Assembly: GCA_027450145.1 (NCBI GenBank)
Contig: DAIDKH010000011.1
Location: 1 to 64,000, forward strand
DNA length: 64,000 nt
Direction of reading: 5' to 3'
From: Chthonomonadaceae bacterium
GTDB taxonomy: Bacteria; Armatimonadota; Chthonomonadetes; Chthonomonadales; Chthonomonadaceae
The position numbers and the translations under genes were made by a program. A model generated the notes under the pieces. It was given only the letters and a program-made list of their open reading frames with translations, did not search any database and was not told the origin of the DNA. Positions 25,889 to 34,065 of this stretch are shown piece by piece (positions within the stretch are counted from its first letter, which is position 1; each line of letters begins with the position of its first letter).

Positions 25889-25931
25889 TCACCTCACCTT
25901 CAGCAAAGGCAATAACGCGAAGGTGAGGTGA
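25889..25931. terminator. Bidirectional hairpin terminator
   Basis: Twelve-base perfect arms TCACCTCACCTT (25889-25900) and AAGGTGAGGTGA (25920-25931) enclose a 19-base loop. The element lies between the converging dehydrogenase and HDOD genes. Neither flank has a strong T tract, so termination may be only partial in each direction. Confidence 0.6.
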
Positions 25932-25948
25932 TCTTACAGTCTGTTATT

Positions 25949-26854
25949 CTATGCAGCCTCGCGGGCAAGCTGCAAGAGCGCAGTACAGTCTCCAAAACGC
26001 TTCTGCACTTCAGCTACCGCCTCGGCAACTGTTGCTTCGTCCCAAGCCAGCCACTCAGCAACCTCTGGTGACAGTTCGGGCATCTGCGTGTGTTGTGACG
26101 GACGATAGCCCGCTTGCCATGCGAGCCAGTCAGCAACCTGAACGCAAGCTATCAGGTCGAAATGCTCCTTCTGGCCAGACGGCTCATGATGCCAACCAAT
26201 AATGGCTGAAAGATGTGCAGGAAAGTTCCAATGCTCAGCAATCCTGCGCCCCACTACCATATGGTCGATACCAAGTACCATCGCCTCTGCTTCTCGGGCG
26301 GTTTTCGATTCGCGGCCAGCAAATGCCACTGCAACGGCATACTGCACCGGAAAGTAACTATCCAAAAATAGTGTGCCGATATCGTGCAGCAGGCCTCCAA
26401 TAAATGCCTCTTCCACGGCCTGGCGTAATCTAGGTAGACGCCGCGAGGCAACAACCTGGCCACCAACGGCAGTAGCAACAGAGTGCTCCCAAAATTTGAG
26501 CCGATCAAGACCGTACGGCATACTCTTGTGGCTCAGCATTCCAAAGGCTGAAACACCCAAAACGAGGTTCCTCACCGTGTTAAAGCCCAGTATAACGACA
26601 GCATGCGTTAGGGTACTGATGCGCTTCGGGAACCCATAGTAAGCGGAATTCACAATACGCAACATTTTAGAGGAGAGTCCCTGGTCCATTGAGATCAGGC
26701 GGTTGAGCTCCTCAGCAGACGCATCTGGCTTGTTTATCGTTTCCATGATGCGACCGACTACCGCAGGAAGCGGGGGCAGATCCGCAAGTTTCTTCTCTAG
26801 TGTCTGCTGGAACACTGCCCGGTCAATTCTAATCGACTTTATATCAGGCGGCAT
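25949..26854 (-). CDS. HDOD-domain signalling protein
   Basis: A single HDOD domain (about residues 15-215), usually a non-catalytic or output module in motility and biofilm signalling. Characteristic stretches are LPPLPAVVGRIMETINKPDASAEELNRLISMDQGLSSKMLRIVNSAYYG, STLTHAVVILGFNTVRNLVLG and the residual HD pair in GGLLHDIGTLFLDSYFP. The protein is about 301 residues from the second ATG; an ATG at 26863 is also possible. Its start lies inside the last codons of cheA, showing tight coupling. Its place as third gene after cheW-cheA suggests that it acts downstream of, or alongside, the kinase. Confidence 0.87.
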   Translation of the reverse strand: MPPDIKSIRIDRAVFQQTLEKKLADLPPLPAVVGRIMETINKPDASAEELNRLISMDQGLSSKMLRIVNSAYYGFPKRISTLTHAVVILGFNTVRNLVLGVSAFGMLSHKSMPYGLDRLKFWEHSVATAVGGQVVASRRLPRLRQAVEEAFIGGLLHDIGTLFLDSYFPVQYAVAVAFAGRESKTAREAEAMVLGIDHMVVGRRIAEHWNFPAHLSAIIGWHHEPSGQKEHFDLIACVQVADWLAWQAGYRPSQHTQMPELSPEVAEWLAWDEATVAEAVAEVQKRFGDCTALLQLAREAA

Positions 26855-29405
26855 ATGCTGCACCCCTTTCTTCGCTTGCTAACTGCAAGATTCCGTCAAC
26901 GTCTGCTATAAGGGCCATATGACCGTCCCCCATAATAGTTGCGCCAGAGAGACCACGAATATCACCAATGAGTTTTCCTAGCGTTTTAATAACAACCTCC
27001 TGCTCCCCTACTAAGGAATCTACGACGATGCCAACCTGCCGGTTAGAACTCGCGACAACAACGACGTACAACGGCTCGTCTTGAGTAACCGATGTTGAAA
27101 CCACCGCCTCAGTCATATTTGTATTGTTGGAGAAATGACTTACAGGAAACAGGTCTTTCATCCTCGCTAACGAGAGTGTTTTATCGCGCAACATAATTGT
27201 GGGCCTACGCTGAACGTACTTAATTTCCCTACGATCCACTCGAAGCGTCTCAACTACCGAGCTCAATGGCAGGGCATACACCAGATCTCCCACCATCACT
27301 AATAGCCCCCGTACTATGGCAAGTGTTAGAGGCAGTTTGATGATGAACGTACTACCAACACCCACCTTGCTCTCGATGTCGATTGTGGCGCCAAGCTTCT
27401 GCAGGTTGCTGCGAACAATGTCCATCCCCACACCACGGCCAGATACATCGGAAACCTCTTTGGCGGTTGAGAACCCAGACCCAAAAATAAGGTTAATGGC
27501 TTCTTTGTCAGTCAGTCTGGCGGCAGCATCCTTTGTGAGGTGCCCCTTTTTGACGGCGTTCGCACGCAACATTTCCGGGTCTAGGCCCTTGCCATCATCC
27601 TGTACCTCTATAACGATGTGGTTTTCCTGGTGGCGCGCTCGTAGCCAAACCGTACCAGTTCGGCTTTTGCCAACCTTCTCCCGGTCCTCAGGCAGCTCAA
27701 GCCCGTGATCCACGCTATTTCGAAGCATGTGGATTAGCGGATCTCCCACGACCTCAATTACAGACCTATCGAGTTCGGTTTCGCGACCCTCAATAACGAA
27801 GTTAATCTCTTTACCCAGCTTCTGTGCGAGGTCGCGAATCATGCGCGGGAAGCGATTGAAGACATTGTCTATAGGTAGCATGCGGGCTTTCATCACTTCA
27901 TCCTGAAGCTGATCTGTGATGCGCCCCACATGGGCTGCGGTTTCGTTAAGCTGTTCTGACACGCCACTGCCATTCAGTTCGACAGCAACGCGATTGCACA
28001 GCTGAGCGATACGCGTTCGGTCGATCACCAGCTCGCCAATTAGGTTGAGCAGCATGTCTAGCCGTGCCACATCCACACGAACCGTCTGAGGTTGAATTGC
28101 AGGCTTTTTGTCCTGGCTTGGTTGTGCATTGGCCGAGACGTTCTCAACAGCGGCTGATGTCGTTTGCGCGCCAGTTACAGTGGGTATCGCGCCGGCCGGC
28201 GCCTCACTAGTGGAATTATGGACAACAGGTTTGTTCGGTGTCGCGCTCCTGCCGTAAGCCACATCACTCCACGGCTCCAGTACTAGCAGCTGTACTTCGT
28301 TAATGCCGTTGACTACGCTACGCAGCTCGTCGTCATCGAGTTGAGTGGCAAAGACAACTTCGAACTGACGGTCGAAATCCTCGTTTTCCAGTGCCTCTTC
28401 GCCAGGATAGATGGCTATCACCGAGCCTCTGGTTTCCAAAGTCTGCAGGGTCATAATCGCACGAACAGATTTCATGACACTGTCTTGTACCACAGCAAGT
28501 CGCAATCCCAAAATACGATATCCAGCGGCAATAGCCTCCTGGCACGTCATTTTCTCTGTTTCCGTTATTGCGACGTGGAACTGCTCTTCAGATTCTTTTG
28601 CATAATCCTCAATCGGCCACTCCTCAAAGAGCGAGCACGACACCTCGCTTATGCTGTTTAGGGCCGCAAGAATCTTATCGTTATCGTATTCAGAGATTAT
28701 TGCTAGGTCAAATGACAGTTCAAACTCTTCCTTGTCTAAGGCGTCTTCGTCGGGGTTTAAAGCGACAACTGTACCTGCGCTGGCTAGCGACTGCAAGAGC
28801 ATCGTAGCGCGCACGGATTTCATAACGCAATCGGCAGCGATCTCCATGTGCGCCGCGTAAAGGCGTAAAGTGGAACCCGCGGCCTGCTGTATGGCCTTCA
28901 ATCCTGCAGGACTAGGAACAAGGTGGATAGCACGAGAAGCCTCGGATGTGCAGGTTGGCGGAGATGGCGGATTTTCAGAGATGAGCGGTGAAGTCATTGA
29001 CGGCGCCATTACAGGTGCCGAGGCGCCACCAAGGGCTGCACGCAGTTTTGCCGTTTGCTCGGTAGTATCCAGCGAAGTCGTTCCGCTGTCAGCAATTTGC
29101 TGCAGCATTACCTTTAGAGCATCCAGGCCGTTGAACAGGGCATCTACCAGGGTAACGTTAACGGATATCTGGTCATTGCGCAGCGCATCAAATATGTCCT
29201 CCATGGCATGGGTAAGTTCACCCATTGCCGTGAGGCCCATAGCGCGTGAAGATCCCTTTAACGTATGAGCCGCCCTAAATATCTCCTGTAGCAACTCTTT
29301 AGATGCTTCATGCTCCAGTTTAAGGATATCCTGCTCCAGCAGCTCCATTTGCTCGGATGCCTCCTGCAGGAATATCCCGATAAACTGGTTCATATCCTCA
29401 TTCAT
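26844..29405 (-). CDS. cheA: Chemotaxis-type histidine kinase CheA with two tandem P2-like domains
   Basis: A cytoplasmic sensor kinase of about 853 residues that would phosphorylate response regulators. Domains, counted from the upstream ATG at 29411: HPt (1-125) with phospho-His49 in AAHTLKGSSRAMG; two copies of a regulator-binding-like domain (182-265 and 299-382); dimerisation (about 443-505); HATPase with HMLRNSVDHGLE (N box), QDDGKGLD (G1) and GRGVGMDIV (G2); and a CheW-like domain to the C-terminus. The start ATG 29405 has AAGGAT eight bases upstream. It lies between cheW and the HDOD gene. The doubled P2-like unit is unusual and suggests contact with more than one regulator or extra spacing. 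Confidence 0.93.
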   Translation of the reverse strand: MNEDMNQFIGIFLQEASEQMELLEQDILKLEHEASKELLQEIFRAAHTLKGSSRAMGLTAMGELTHAMEDIFDALRNDQISVNVTLVDALFNGLDALKVMLQQIADSGTTSLDTTEQTAKLRAALGGASAPVMAPSMTSPLISENPPSPPTCTSEASRAIHLVPSPAGLKAIQQAAGSTLRLYAAHMEIAADCVMKSVRATMLLQSLASAGTVVALNPDEDALDKEEFELSFDLAIISEYDNDKILAALNSISEVSCSLFEEWPIEDYAKESEEQFHVAITETEKMTCQEAIAAGYRILGLRLAVVQDSVMKSVRAIMTLQTLETRGSVIAIYPGEEALENEDFDRQFEVVFATQLDDDELRSVVNGINEVQLLVLEPWSDVAYGRSATPNKPVVHNSTSEAPAGAIPTVTGAQTTSAAVENVSANAQPSQDKKPAIQPQTVRVDVARLDMLLNLIGELVIDRTRIAQLCNRVAVELNGSGVSEQLNETAAHVGRITDQLQDEVMKARMLPIDNVFNRFPRMIRDLAQKLGKEINFVIEGRETELDRSVIEVVGDPLIHMLRNSVDHGLELPEDREKVGKSRTGTVWLRARHQENHIVIEVQDDGKGLDPEMLRANAVKKGHLTKDAAARLTDKEAINLIFGSGFSTAKEVSDVSGRGVGMDIVRSNLQKLGATIDIESKVGVGSTFIIKLPLTLAIVRGLLVMVGDLVYALPLSSVVETLRVDRREIKYVQRRPTIMLRDKTLSLARMKDLFPVSHFSNNTNMTEAVVSTSVTQDEPLYVVVVASSNRQVGIVVDSLVGEQEVVIKTLGKLIGDIRGLSGATIMGDGHMALIADVDGILQLASEERGAAYAA
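28266..28868 (-). repeat. Internal duplication in cheA (two P2-like units)
   Basis: Unit 1 (28617-28868) and unit 2 (28266-28517) encode aligned segments sharing VMKSVRAxMxLQxL, GxVxAxxPxExAL and ExFxxxF. They are separated by a roughly 33-residue linker. The similarity is clear at protein level and diverged at DNA level, so the duplication is old. Confidence 0.8.
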
Positions 29406-29478
29406 TTGCATATCCTTATTGCTCGACGCGGTGCATTCCGTGCACGGCGGTATTCACCTACTCAACCCACAAATGCAA

Positions 29479-29937
29479 CTATTCCTGTGTCAACCGCAAA
29501 ACATATTGCAGATTTAGAAGAATGACGAGGTTTTCGTCGGTTTTTCCCACGCCTCGCACGCAGTCTGCATCAATTGCACCCATCATCTCATTTGGCTGCT
29601 CAATGCAATTTTCTGATAATCGCAGCACGCCTATAACACTGTCGACTTCCAATCCAACTGTTACCTGGTCTACATCCACCACAATCACCCGGCTTTTTGG
29701 TGTTCGTTCATTACACGGCAGTCCAAGCCTTCGCCTCAAATTTAAGATAGGAACGATTTTCCCACGAAGGTTGATGATGCCTTCAATGTCATCGGAAGTT
29801 CTGGGTACTTGCGTAACCTCTTGAAGCCGAATAATCTCGTGAATGGCAGCTATATCAATGCCGTAAACCTCATCCGACAGGTGAAATGCGACGAGCTGTT
29901 CTTCTCGTTCAATAGATTCAACCGTAGCTGTAGTCAT
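29479..29937 (-). CDS. cheW: Chemotaxis coupling protein CheW
   Basis: A scaffold protein that links receptors to CheA, 152 residues from ATG 29937 (GGGGG about ten bases upstream). The CheW fold is clear: EEQLVAFHLSDEVYGIDIAAIHEIIRLQEVTQVPRTSDDIEGIINLRGKIVPILNLRRRLGLP, then RVIVVDVDQVTVGLEVDSVIGVLR. A longer in-frame form to 30054 has a poor leader and is not preferred. It is first in the cheW-cheA-HDOD operon. No receptors, CheY, CheR or CheB genes are next to it, so the pathway could regulate something other than flagella. Confidence 0.94.
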   Translation of the reverse strand: MTTATVESIEREEQLVAFHLSDEVYGIDIAAIHEIIRLQEVTQVPRTSDDIEGIINLRGKIVPILNLRRRLGLPCNERTPKSRVIVVDVDQVTVGLEVDSVIGVLRLSENCIEQPNEMMGAIDADCVRGVGKTDENLVILLNLQYVLRLTQE

Positions 29938-30138
29938 AACCAGTAGCCCCCAAACCAATTTTGTGTGCATCAACATGCAAATAAACCGGATGAATTGTCG
30001 GTCATAGGCCCTAGAGTCTTTAGCCGCATTTGCAATAGTAAACGAATGGCCCACCGGCTCCTTTGAACAGGATCCGATGGGCAGATGGTCTACTTATTAT
30101 TTTGTTTAGCGGGACCTATAGAAACCTCAAATTGGTCA

Positions 30139-30333
30139 CTACTTTTTGCTGCCACTAAACTGGCGGCCAGATGGTGGTATGGGGTTAGCAAGTGATGGCG
30201 CCTGGTTAACCTGAGGCGGTGCCTGGGGAGGTGCCGCCCCGCCACCACTGCAGCCCGCGAGGGCGAATATTAGACTACAGCCAACTACCACCACCACTAG
30301 CTCTATAACCTTGCTGCTGCTCGTTCGTCGCAT
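30139..30333 (-). CDS. Small proline-rich lipoprotein
   Basis: A 64-residue protein with a lipoprotein signal peptide. MRRTSSSK is followed by a hydrophobic stretch (VIELVVVVVGCSLIFALAGC) and the lipobox LAGC, and then a short Gly/Pro/Gln-rich mature part. The ATG at 30333 shares a base with the TAA stop of the preceding pseudopilin gene (TAATG), a strong sign of translational coupling. A slightly longer start is possible but overlaps more. The mature chain has no recognisable domain. The linkage suggests an accessory role for the pseudopilin, which is inference only. Confidence 0.65.
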   Translation of the reverse strand: MRRTSSSKVIELVVVVVGCSLIFALAGCSGGGAAPPQAPPQVNQAPSLANPIPPSGRQFSGSKK

Positions 30334-31205
30334 TAGTTTTGAGGCCACCACGTTACCTTGCTGTTAACATAAGATCCAATCTGTCCACACAGCATTGGCG
30401 GGAGACCATAAGCAGGACCAAGGTCGATGGTGGCATTAGGATCCGCACAGTAATCGGGCCAGAACGAACTATTACTCGGCATTCCATATCGATGTGTGCC
30501 AACGTTGCCAAATTTGAACTGGACTTCCTTGGCATGCCCATCCGCAAATACGACATTCCACTTTCCATCGTGGCGCACACCGCTCTGGCTGTAGCCGCCG
30601 TGGTATGAATCTAACACCCAATCCATACCCATCGTCGGACGATAGGTATCGTAGCTGTCGCTATATACAAAGGTATCCGCCGGTGCAACAATACCTGCCA
30701 TCGCAACGCCGGGCTGCCAGTGCTCGCCGGGAGCCGGATCATCTACTTCAGCGCCATGTAAACCGCCGCCAGCGTAGATTAGTGGACCCCAGTTGTATCC
30801 GTAGTTCGTGTGGAAGTTGGGATCTGATGGTTTTGGCATGATACCTTGTGCGAAAACACACGCGTCGACGGTATCGCCCTGGGTGTCGCCACCGTCTGGG
30901 CACTGAAGAATCTGCTCATCTTTAAAGTAGGGATAGTAGAGCGTGTATTCCGCATGCGAGCAGTGGCCATTGGCACCATTATTAGTGCGGGCAAATGTTT
31001 CGTCATAGTCCTGTGTGTACATCATGACGGCCAGGCCCAACTGCTTCATATTGCTAAGGCAGCTTGTTCGGCGCGCCATCTCCCTCGCCTGAGCGAATAC
31101 AGGAAACAAAATCGCTGCAAGAATAGCAATAATTGCGATAACAACGAGCAGCTCGATGAGAGTGAAGCCTCGGCGTGGACTATTTGATAGCCGTGTTGAG
31201 TGCAT
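30333..31205 (-). CDS. DUF1559-type prepilin-like protein (type II pseudopilin fold)
   Basis: A 290-residue protein with a class III signal peptide. [53 protein letters not shown] is the standard prepilin cleavage and methylation motif followed by the long N-terminal helix. Cleavage would follow the Gly of RRG and methylate the Phe. The C-terminal region includes [20 protein letters not shown], the repeated H-x9-DGH type tail of DUF1559 proteins. Such proteins are abundant in Planctomycetes and Armatimonadota. They are assumed to be exported by a type II/IV-pilus-like machine, but their function is not established. It is followed by a coupled lipoprotein gene. Confidence 0.87.
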   Translation of the reverse strand: MHSTRLSNSPRRGFTLIELLVVIAIIAILAAILFPVFAQAREMARRTSCLSNMKQLGLAVMMYTQDYDETFARTNNGANGHCSHAEYTLYYPYFKDEQILQCPDGGDTQGDTVDACVFAQGIMPKPSDPNFHTNYGYNWGPLIYAGGGLHGAEVDDPAPGEHWQPGVAMAGIVAPADTFVYSDSYDTYRPTMGMDWVLDSYHGGYSQSGVRHDGKWNVVFADGHAKEVQFKFGNVGTHRYGMPSNSSFWPDYCADPNATIDLGPAYGLPPMLCGQIGSYVNSKVTWWPQN

Positions 31206-31514
31206 GTATACCTCCCCGGTAATTTCGCGGATAGAGTCGCTCTAAACGTAACCGTTACCGCAACTCATCCTGGGTGATATTATGCTGCCGCAAGGTTAAG
31301 CACTTGTTATGATTCTGTTAATTGTTTGTTAACATTCTCGATGATTTATTTGAGATGAACCGCTAAAAAATTGCTCGGATTCTTGGGAATTTTTGGAACA
31401 CTTTGAAATCACTACATCGTATGTATTAGTGCAACACACTAAATATTGTTGTTGTATATAACTTCAATTGATCGGTTGGTAATAACAGCAAGCAACCATT
31501 ATAGGAGAAGTAAA
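31206..31514. other. Divergent promoter region of pseudopilin and Hsp20 genes
   Basis: About 300 AT-rich bases between divergent genes. It should hold both promoters, but no convincing hexamer pair or HrcA/CIRCE element was found. No gene is supported here. A perfect TTAGTGC...-type inverted repeat was looked for and not found. Confidence 0.45.
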
Positions 31515-32039
31515 ATGAGTAGAGGTAACAACACGCCCGGTGCAGTAATGACCGTTCGACCAGTTCCGTCGATTACGACACGAACCCCATGGAATGACAT
31601 GGAGGCACTGCGACGACGAATGGATGATCTATTTTCCTCAGTAACGGGGTACACTCCGGTTTCGCAGCTACTCAACACCAGCATCGACTCCGACATTACT
31701 CCGGATGTTTACGAGACCGATACGGAGATGGTGTTCATTCTCCCCGTCCCCGGTATCGATCCAAACGAGATTTCGGTAGAGACCACCTCCGACACGCTTA
31801 CCATAAAGGGCGAGCGTAAGCCGTTTTTCCAGAGCGAAGGCGCAGTGCAGCATCGTCAGAGTTGGTGGAGTTCCCGTACTGGAACATTCAACCTCTCCTA
31901 CACGCTTCCCGTGGAGATAAATCCCGATAAAGTGCACGCGTCCTACAGGACTGGAGTTCTTGAGCTGCATCTTCCCAAGGCAGACTCCGTCAAGCCTAAA
32001 GCGATAAAGGTTAACATCGCGGAAGAGCACAAGGCTTAA
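31515..32039 (+). CDS. Small heat-shock protein (Hsp20/alpha-crystallin)
   Basis: An ATP-independent holdase of 174 residues. The N-terminal arm (about 1-60) ends in MEALRRRMDDLFSSV. The alpha-crystallin domain (about 63-160) contains SDITPDVYETDTEMVFILPVPGIDPNEISVETTSDTLTIKGER and the C-terminal VHASYRTGVLELHLPKAD. ATG 31515 is preceded by AGGAG at eight bases; an upstream in-frame ATG at 31446 lacks a ribosome binding site. It is a single-gene unit with its own terminator. Chaperone clients are unknown, and heat regulation is likely but no element was seen. Confidence 0.92.
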   Translation: MSRGNNTPGAVMTVRPVPSITTRTPWNDMEALRRRMDDLFSSVTGYTPVSQLLNTSIDSDITPDVYETDTEMVFILPVPGIDPNEISVETTSDTLTIKGERKPFFQSEGAVQHRQSWWSSRTGTFNLSYTLPVEINPDKVHASYRTGVLELHLPKADSVKPKAIKVNIAEEHKA

Positions 32040-32104
32040 ATTCCAGTGGCCTAAGTCAACGTATGCGTGTGAGGACAGTGTGCCCAGAACACCCATAATA
32101 ATAA

Positions 32105-32146
32105 ACAGTGCGGTGAGAGCTCATGTAGCACTCGCCGCACTGTTTT
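32105..32146 (+). terminator. Rho-independent terminator after hsp20
   Basis: The arms ACAGTGCGG (32105-32113) and CCGCACTGT (32135-32143) form a nine-base perfect stem with inner pairs extending it, followed by TTTT on the plus strand. It lies about 65 bp after the hsp20 stop. Confidence 0.8.
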
Positions 32147-32181
32147 AGTTGATTATTAAGAATGAGTTCAGTTTTGCAGGT

Positions 32182-32391
32182 TTAGGCTGCACATATCGAT
32201 GCGGATTCATCCGCACCTTTCTCCTCGTCACGATGTTCGCGCAGGCACTGCCTACAGAACTCGCTGAGCTTCAAGACTGCGGCACGCTGATCCTCGGATA
32301 GTTCGCCACTGCTAGTCATCACGATATCCAGCAAACCTAGAGCCTCTTCGGGTGTAAATTTCAGGCTCGGTTCACACCTCCGATCGTCCAC
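32182..32391 (-). CDS. Small hypothetical helical protein
   Basis: A possible protein of about 69 residues with the amphipathic segment FTPEEALGLLDIVMTSSGELSEDQRAAVLKLSEFCRQCLREHRDEE, which reads as real helical protein. It has four cysteines in the shortest form (one near the start, FCRQC in the middle and one near the end). I prefer GTG 32391, preceded by GGGGG; an ATG at 32478 would lengthen it to 98 residues with a second cysteine-bearing leader. No family is recognised. It lies between the hsp20 terminator and msrB, on the opposite strand from both. Confidence 0.45.
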   Translation of the reverse strand: MDDRRCEPSLKFTPEEALGLLDIVMTSSGELSEDQRAAVLKLSEFCRQCLREHRDEEKGADESASICAA

Positions 32392-32662
32392 TCCTGTGCC
32401 CCCTTTCGCGCACTTCCTCTTTGGTCCCAGTGGGTCGGCTATCAGGACTCTTGTTCCACACTTTAATGCCAGTTCCAACAGACATTTTTGTGCCTGTAAA
32501 ACAGACGTTCTGACGCGGTACTACCTTAGACGACAACCCTTACTTTTTGGTTCGACTTTTTTTCCCACTTCCGCGCACGGTAATATTTAAAACAGACAAA
32601 CTCGGTACTTGGTTCCTAAGGTAAAGTATTGAGTAGCGAACAGTATTACGGAGGGGTACAAA

Positions 32663-33085
32663 ATGAGTGACTCAAAATTGAAGATGACCGACGAAGAATG
32701 GCGTTCCCGCCTTACGCCGCAACAATACAGAGTTTTACGGCAGGCAGGTACGGAACCTGCTTTTTCTAACGAATACTGGAACAATCACGAGAATGGTAAC
32801 TATACTTGTGCAGGCTGTGGAACCATTCTCTTTACATCCGATACCAAATACGACTCCGGGTCTGGCTGGCCAAGCTTTTGGGACGCCGTGGATGCCAGTA
32901 AAATTGAGCTGTTGGAAGACCACTCGCATGGCATGGTACGTGTTGAAGCAAAGTGCGCAGTTTGCGGCGGGCACCTGGGCCACCTCTTCGATGATGGCCC
33001 TAACCCTACTGGCATGCGATATTGTATCAACTCGCTGTCGCTGCAATTTGAGCCCAATGCCTCAAAACAGGAGGGTAAGGAGTAA
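32663..33085 (+). CDS. msrB: Peptide-methionine (R)-S-oxide reductase
   Basis: Reduces methionine R-sulfoxide in oxidised proteins, 140 residues. It has two CxxC zinc pairs (CAGC and CAVC, in YTCAGCG and AKCAVCGGHLGHLFDDGP). The catalytic cysteine is in GMRYCINS near the C-terminus, and the family SGSGWPSFW motif is present. The N-terminal LTPQQYRVLRQAGTEPAFSNEYWNNHENG is standard. No signal peptide is seen, so it is cytoplasmic. The ribosome binding site GGAGGGG is close to ideal. An esterase gene follows 5 bp later. Confidence 0.96.
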   Translation: MSDSKLKMTDEEWRSRLTPQQYRVLRQAGTEPAFSNEYWNNHENGNYTCAGCGTILFTSDTKYDSGSGWPSFWDAVDASKIELLEDHSHGMVRVEAKCAVCGGHLGHLFDDGPNPTGMRYCINSLSLQFEPNASKQEGKE

Positions 33086-33090
33086 AAGCC

Positions 33091-33864
33091 ATGGCGTTCT
33101 GTGAACTTAAATACTTTAGTCCTGCTCTACAGAAACACATAGCTGCGAATGTCATCATCCCTGAGAATCGACAATTAAAGCCATTTCCCGTTCTTTACCT
33201 GTTGCACGGGCAATCTGATGATCATACGATCTGGATGCGTCGCACTTCGATTGAGCGATACGTTGAGGACACGGGCCTTATGGTGGTCATGCCAGACACA
33301 GGGCGTGGGTGGTATTCGGATGCAGCCCACGGCCCAGCTTGGGAGACATCTATTGTTAAGGACCTTATTGACCTGGTGGACGGCATATTTCCCACGCGGG
33401 CGAATGGAGCGGGACGGGCACTAGCTGGCCTTTCAATGGGAGGCTACGGTGCCATTCACCTGGCGTTTAATCATCCTAGCCGCTTCTGCGCGGCCGTCAG
33501 CCACTCCGGGGCACTTGCGTTCTCTCATTATGACCTTGACGCTAATCCTGGCGCATGGTCAAACGAGATGAAATTGATACTTGGCGAAAAGTATATCGGC
33601 AGCAAATCCGACCTATTCGCACAGGCTTCCAAACTCGTCACGGGCAAAAAGCGCCCAGCAATACGTATCGATTGCGGCACAGACGATTTTCTGATCGAGT
33701 CAAACCGTCTTTTTCACGCGCACCTTAACTCCATCAATTACGAGCACGAATACGAGGAGCACCCGGGGGCACATACCTGGGATTATTGGGACCAACACAT
33801 ACAGGATAGCCTGAAATTCCTTTTACCCATCCTCAATCCTGCAAAACCGTCTAGTGCAAAGTAG
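33091..33864 (+). CDS. Esterase of the S-formylglutathione hydrolase/EstA (esterase D) family
   Basis: An alpha/beta hydrolase of 257 residues. The nucleophile is Ser115 in GLSMGGYG, with acid Asp in DCGTDDF and His in PGAHTWDYW, completing the triad. FPVLYLLHGQSDDHTIWMRRTSIERYVE is the family N-terminus and carries the oxyanion-hole HG. Members cleave short acyl esters such as tributyrin or S-formylglutathione, and the substrate here is unknown. No signal peptide is visible, suggesting cytoplasm. It is probably co-transcribed with msrB, 5 bp upstream. Confidence 0.88.
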   Translation: MAFCELKYFSPALQKHIAANVIIPENRQLKPFPVLYLLHGQSDDHTIWMRRTSIERYVEDTGLMVVMPDTGRGWYSDAAHGPAWETSIVKDLIDLVDGIFPTRANGAGRALAGLSMGGYGAIHLAFNHPSRFCAAVSHSGALAFSHYDLDANPGAWSNEMKLILGEKYIGSKSDLFAQASKLVTGKKRPAIRIDCGTDDFLIESNRLFHAHLNSINYEHEYEEHPGAHTWDYWDQHIQDSLKFLLPILNPAKPSSAK

Positions 33865-33883
33865 CTGTTTTACGGCTCAAAAA

Positions 33884-33926
33884 GAGTCCTGGTACCTAAC
33901 CTACACCGGTGAACGTACCAGGACTC
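33884..33926 (-). terminator. Strong hairpin with T tract on the minus strand
   Basis: Twelve-base perfect arms (GAGTCCTGGTAC, 33884-33895, and GTACCAGGACTC, 33915-33926) enclose a 19-base loop. On the minus strand the stem is followed by TTTTTG, as in an intrinsic terminator; on the plus strand AACC follows. Both flanking genes are on the plus strand. Confidence 0.55.
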
Positions 33927-34065
33927 AACCAAAAGATACGTAGGTTCGCAAACTGAAGCACCTTCGTTGAACCTCCATCATTCCGTGCTAAAATAAAACA
34001 GCTTTTAGCATACCTTGACTGCAAATACCTGTTCAGCACGATTCTGAGCAACTGAGTAACGTAAC

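Noticed and set aside
31206-31514. CIRCE/HrcA element for hsp20
   Set aside because: The TTAGCACTC-N9-GAGTGCTAA pattern is absent; only partial TTAGTGC-like fragments occur.
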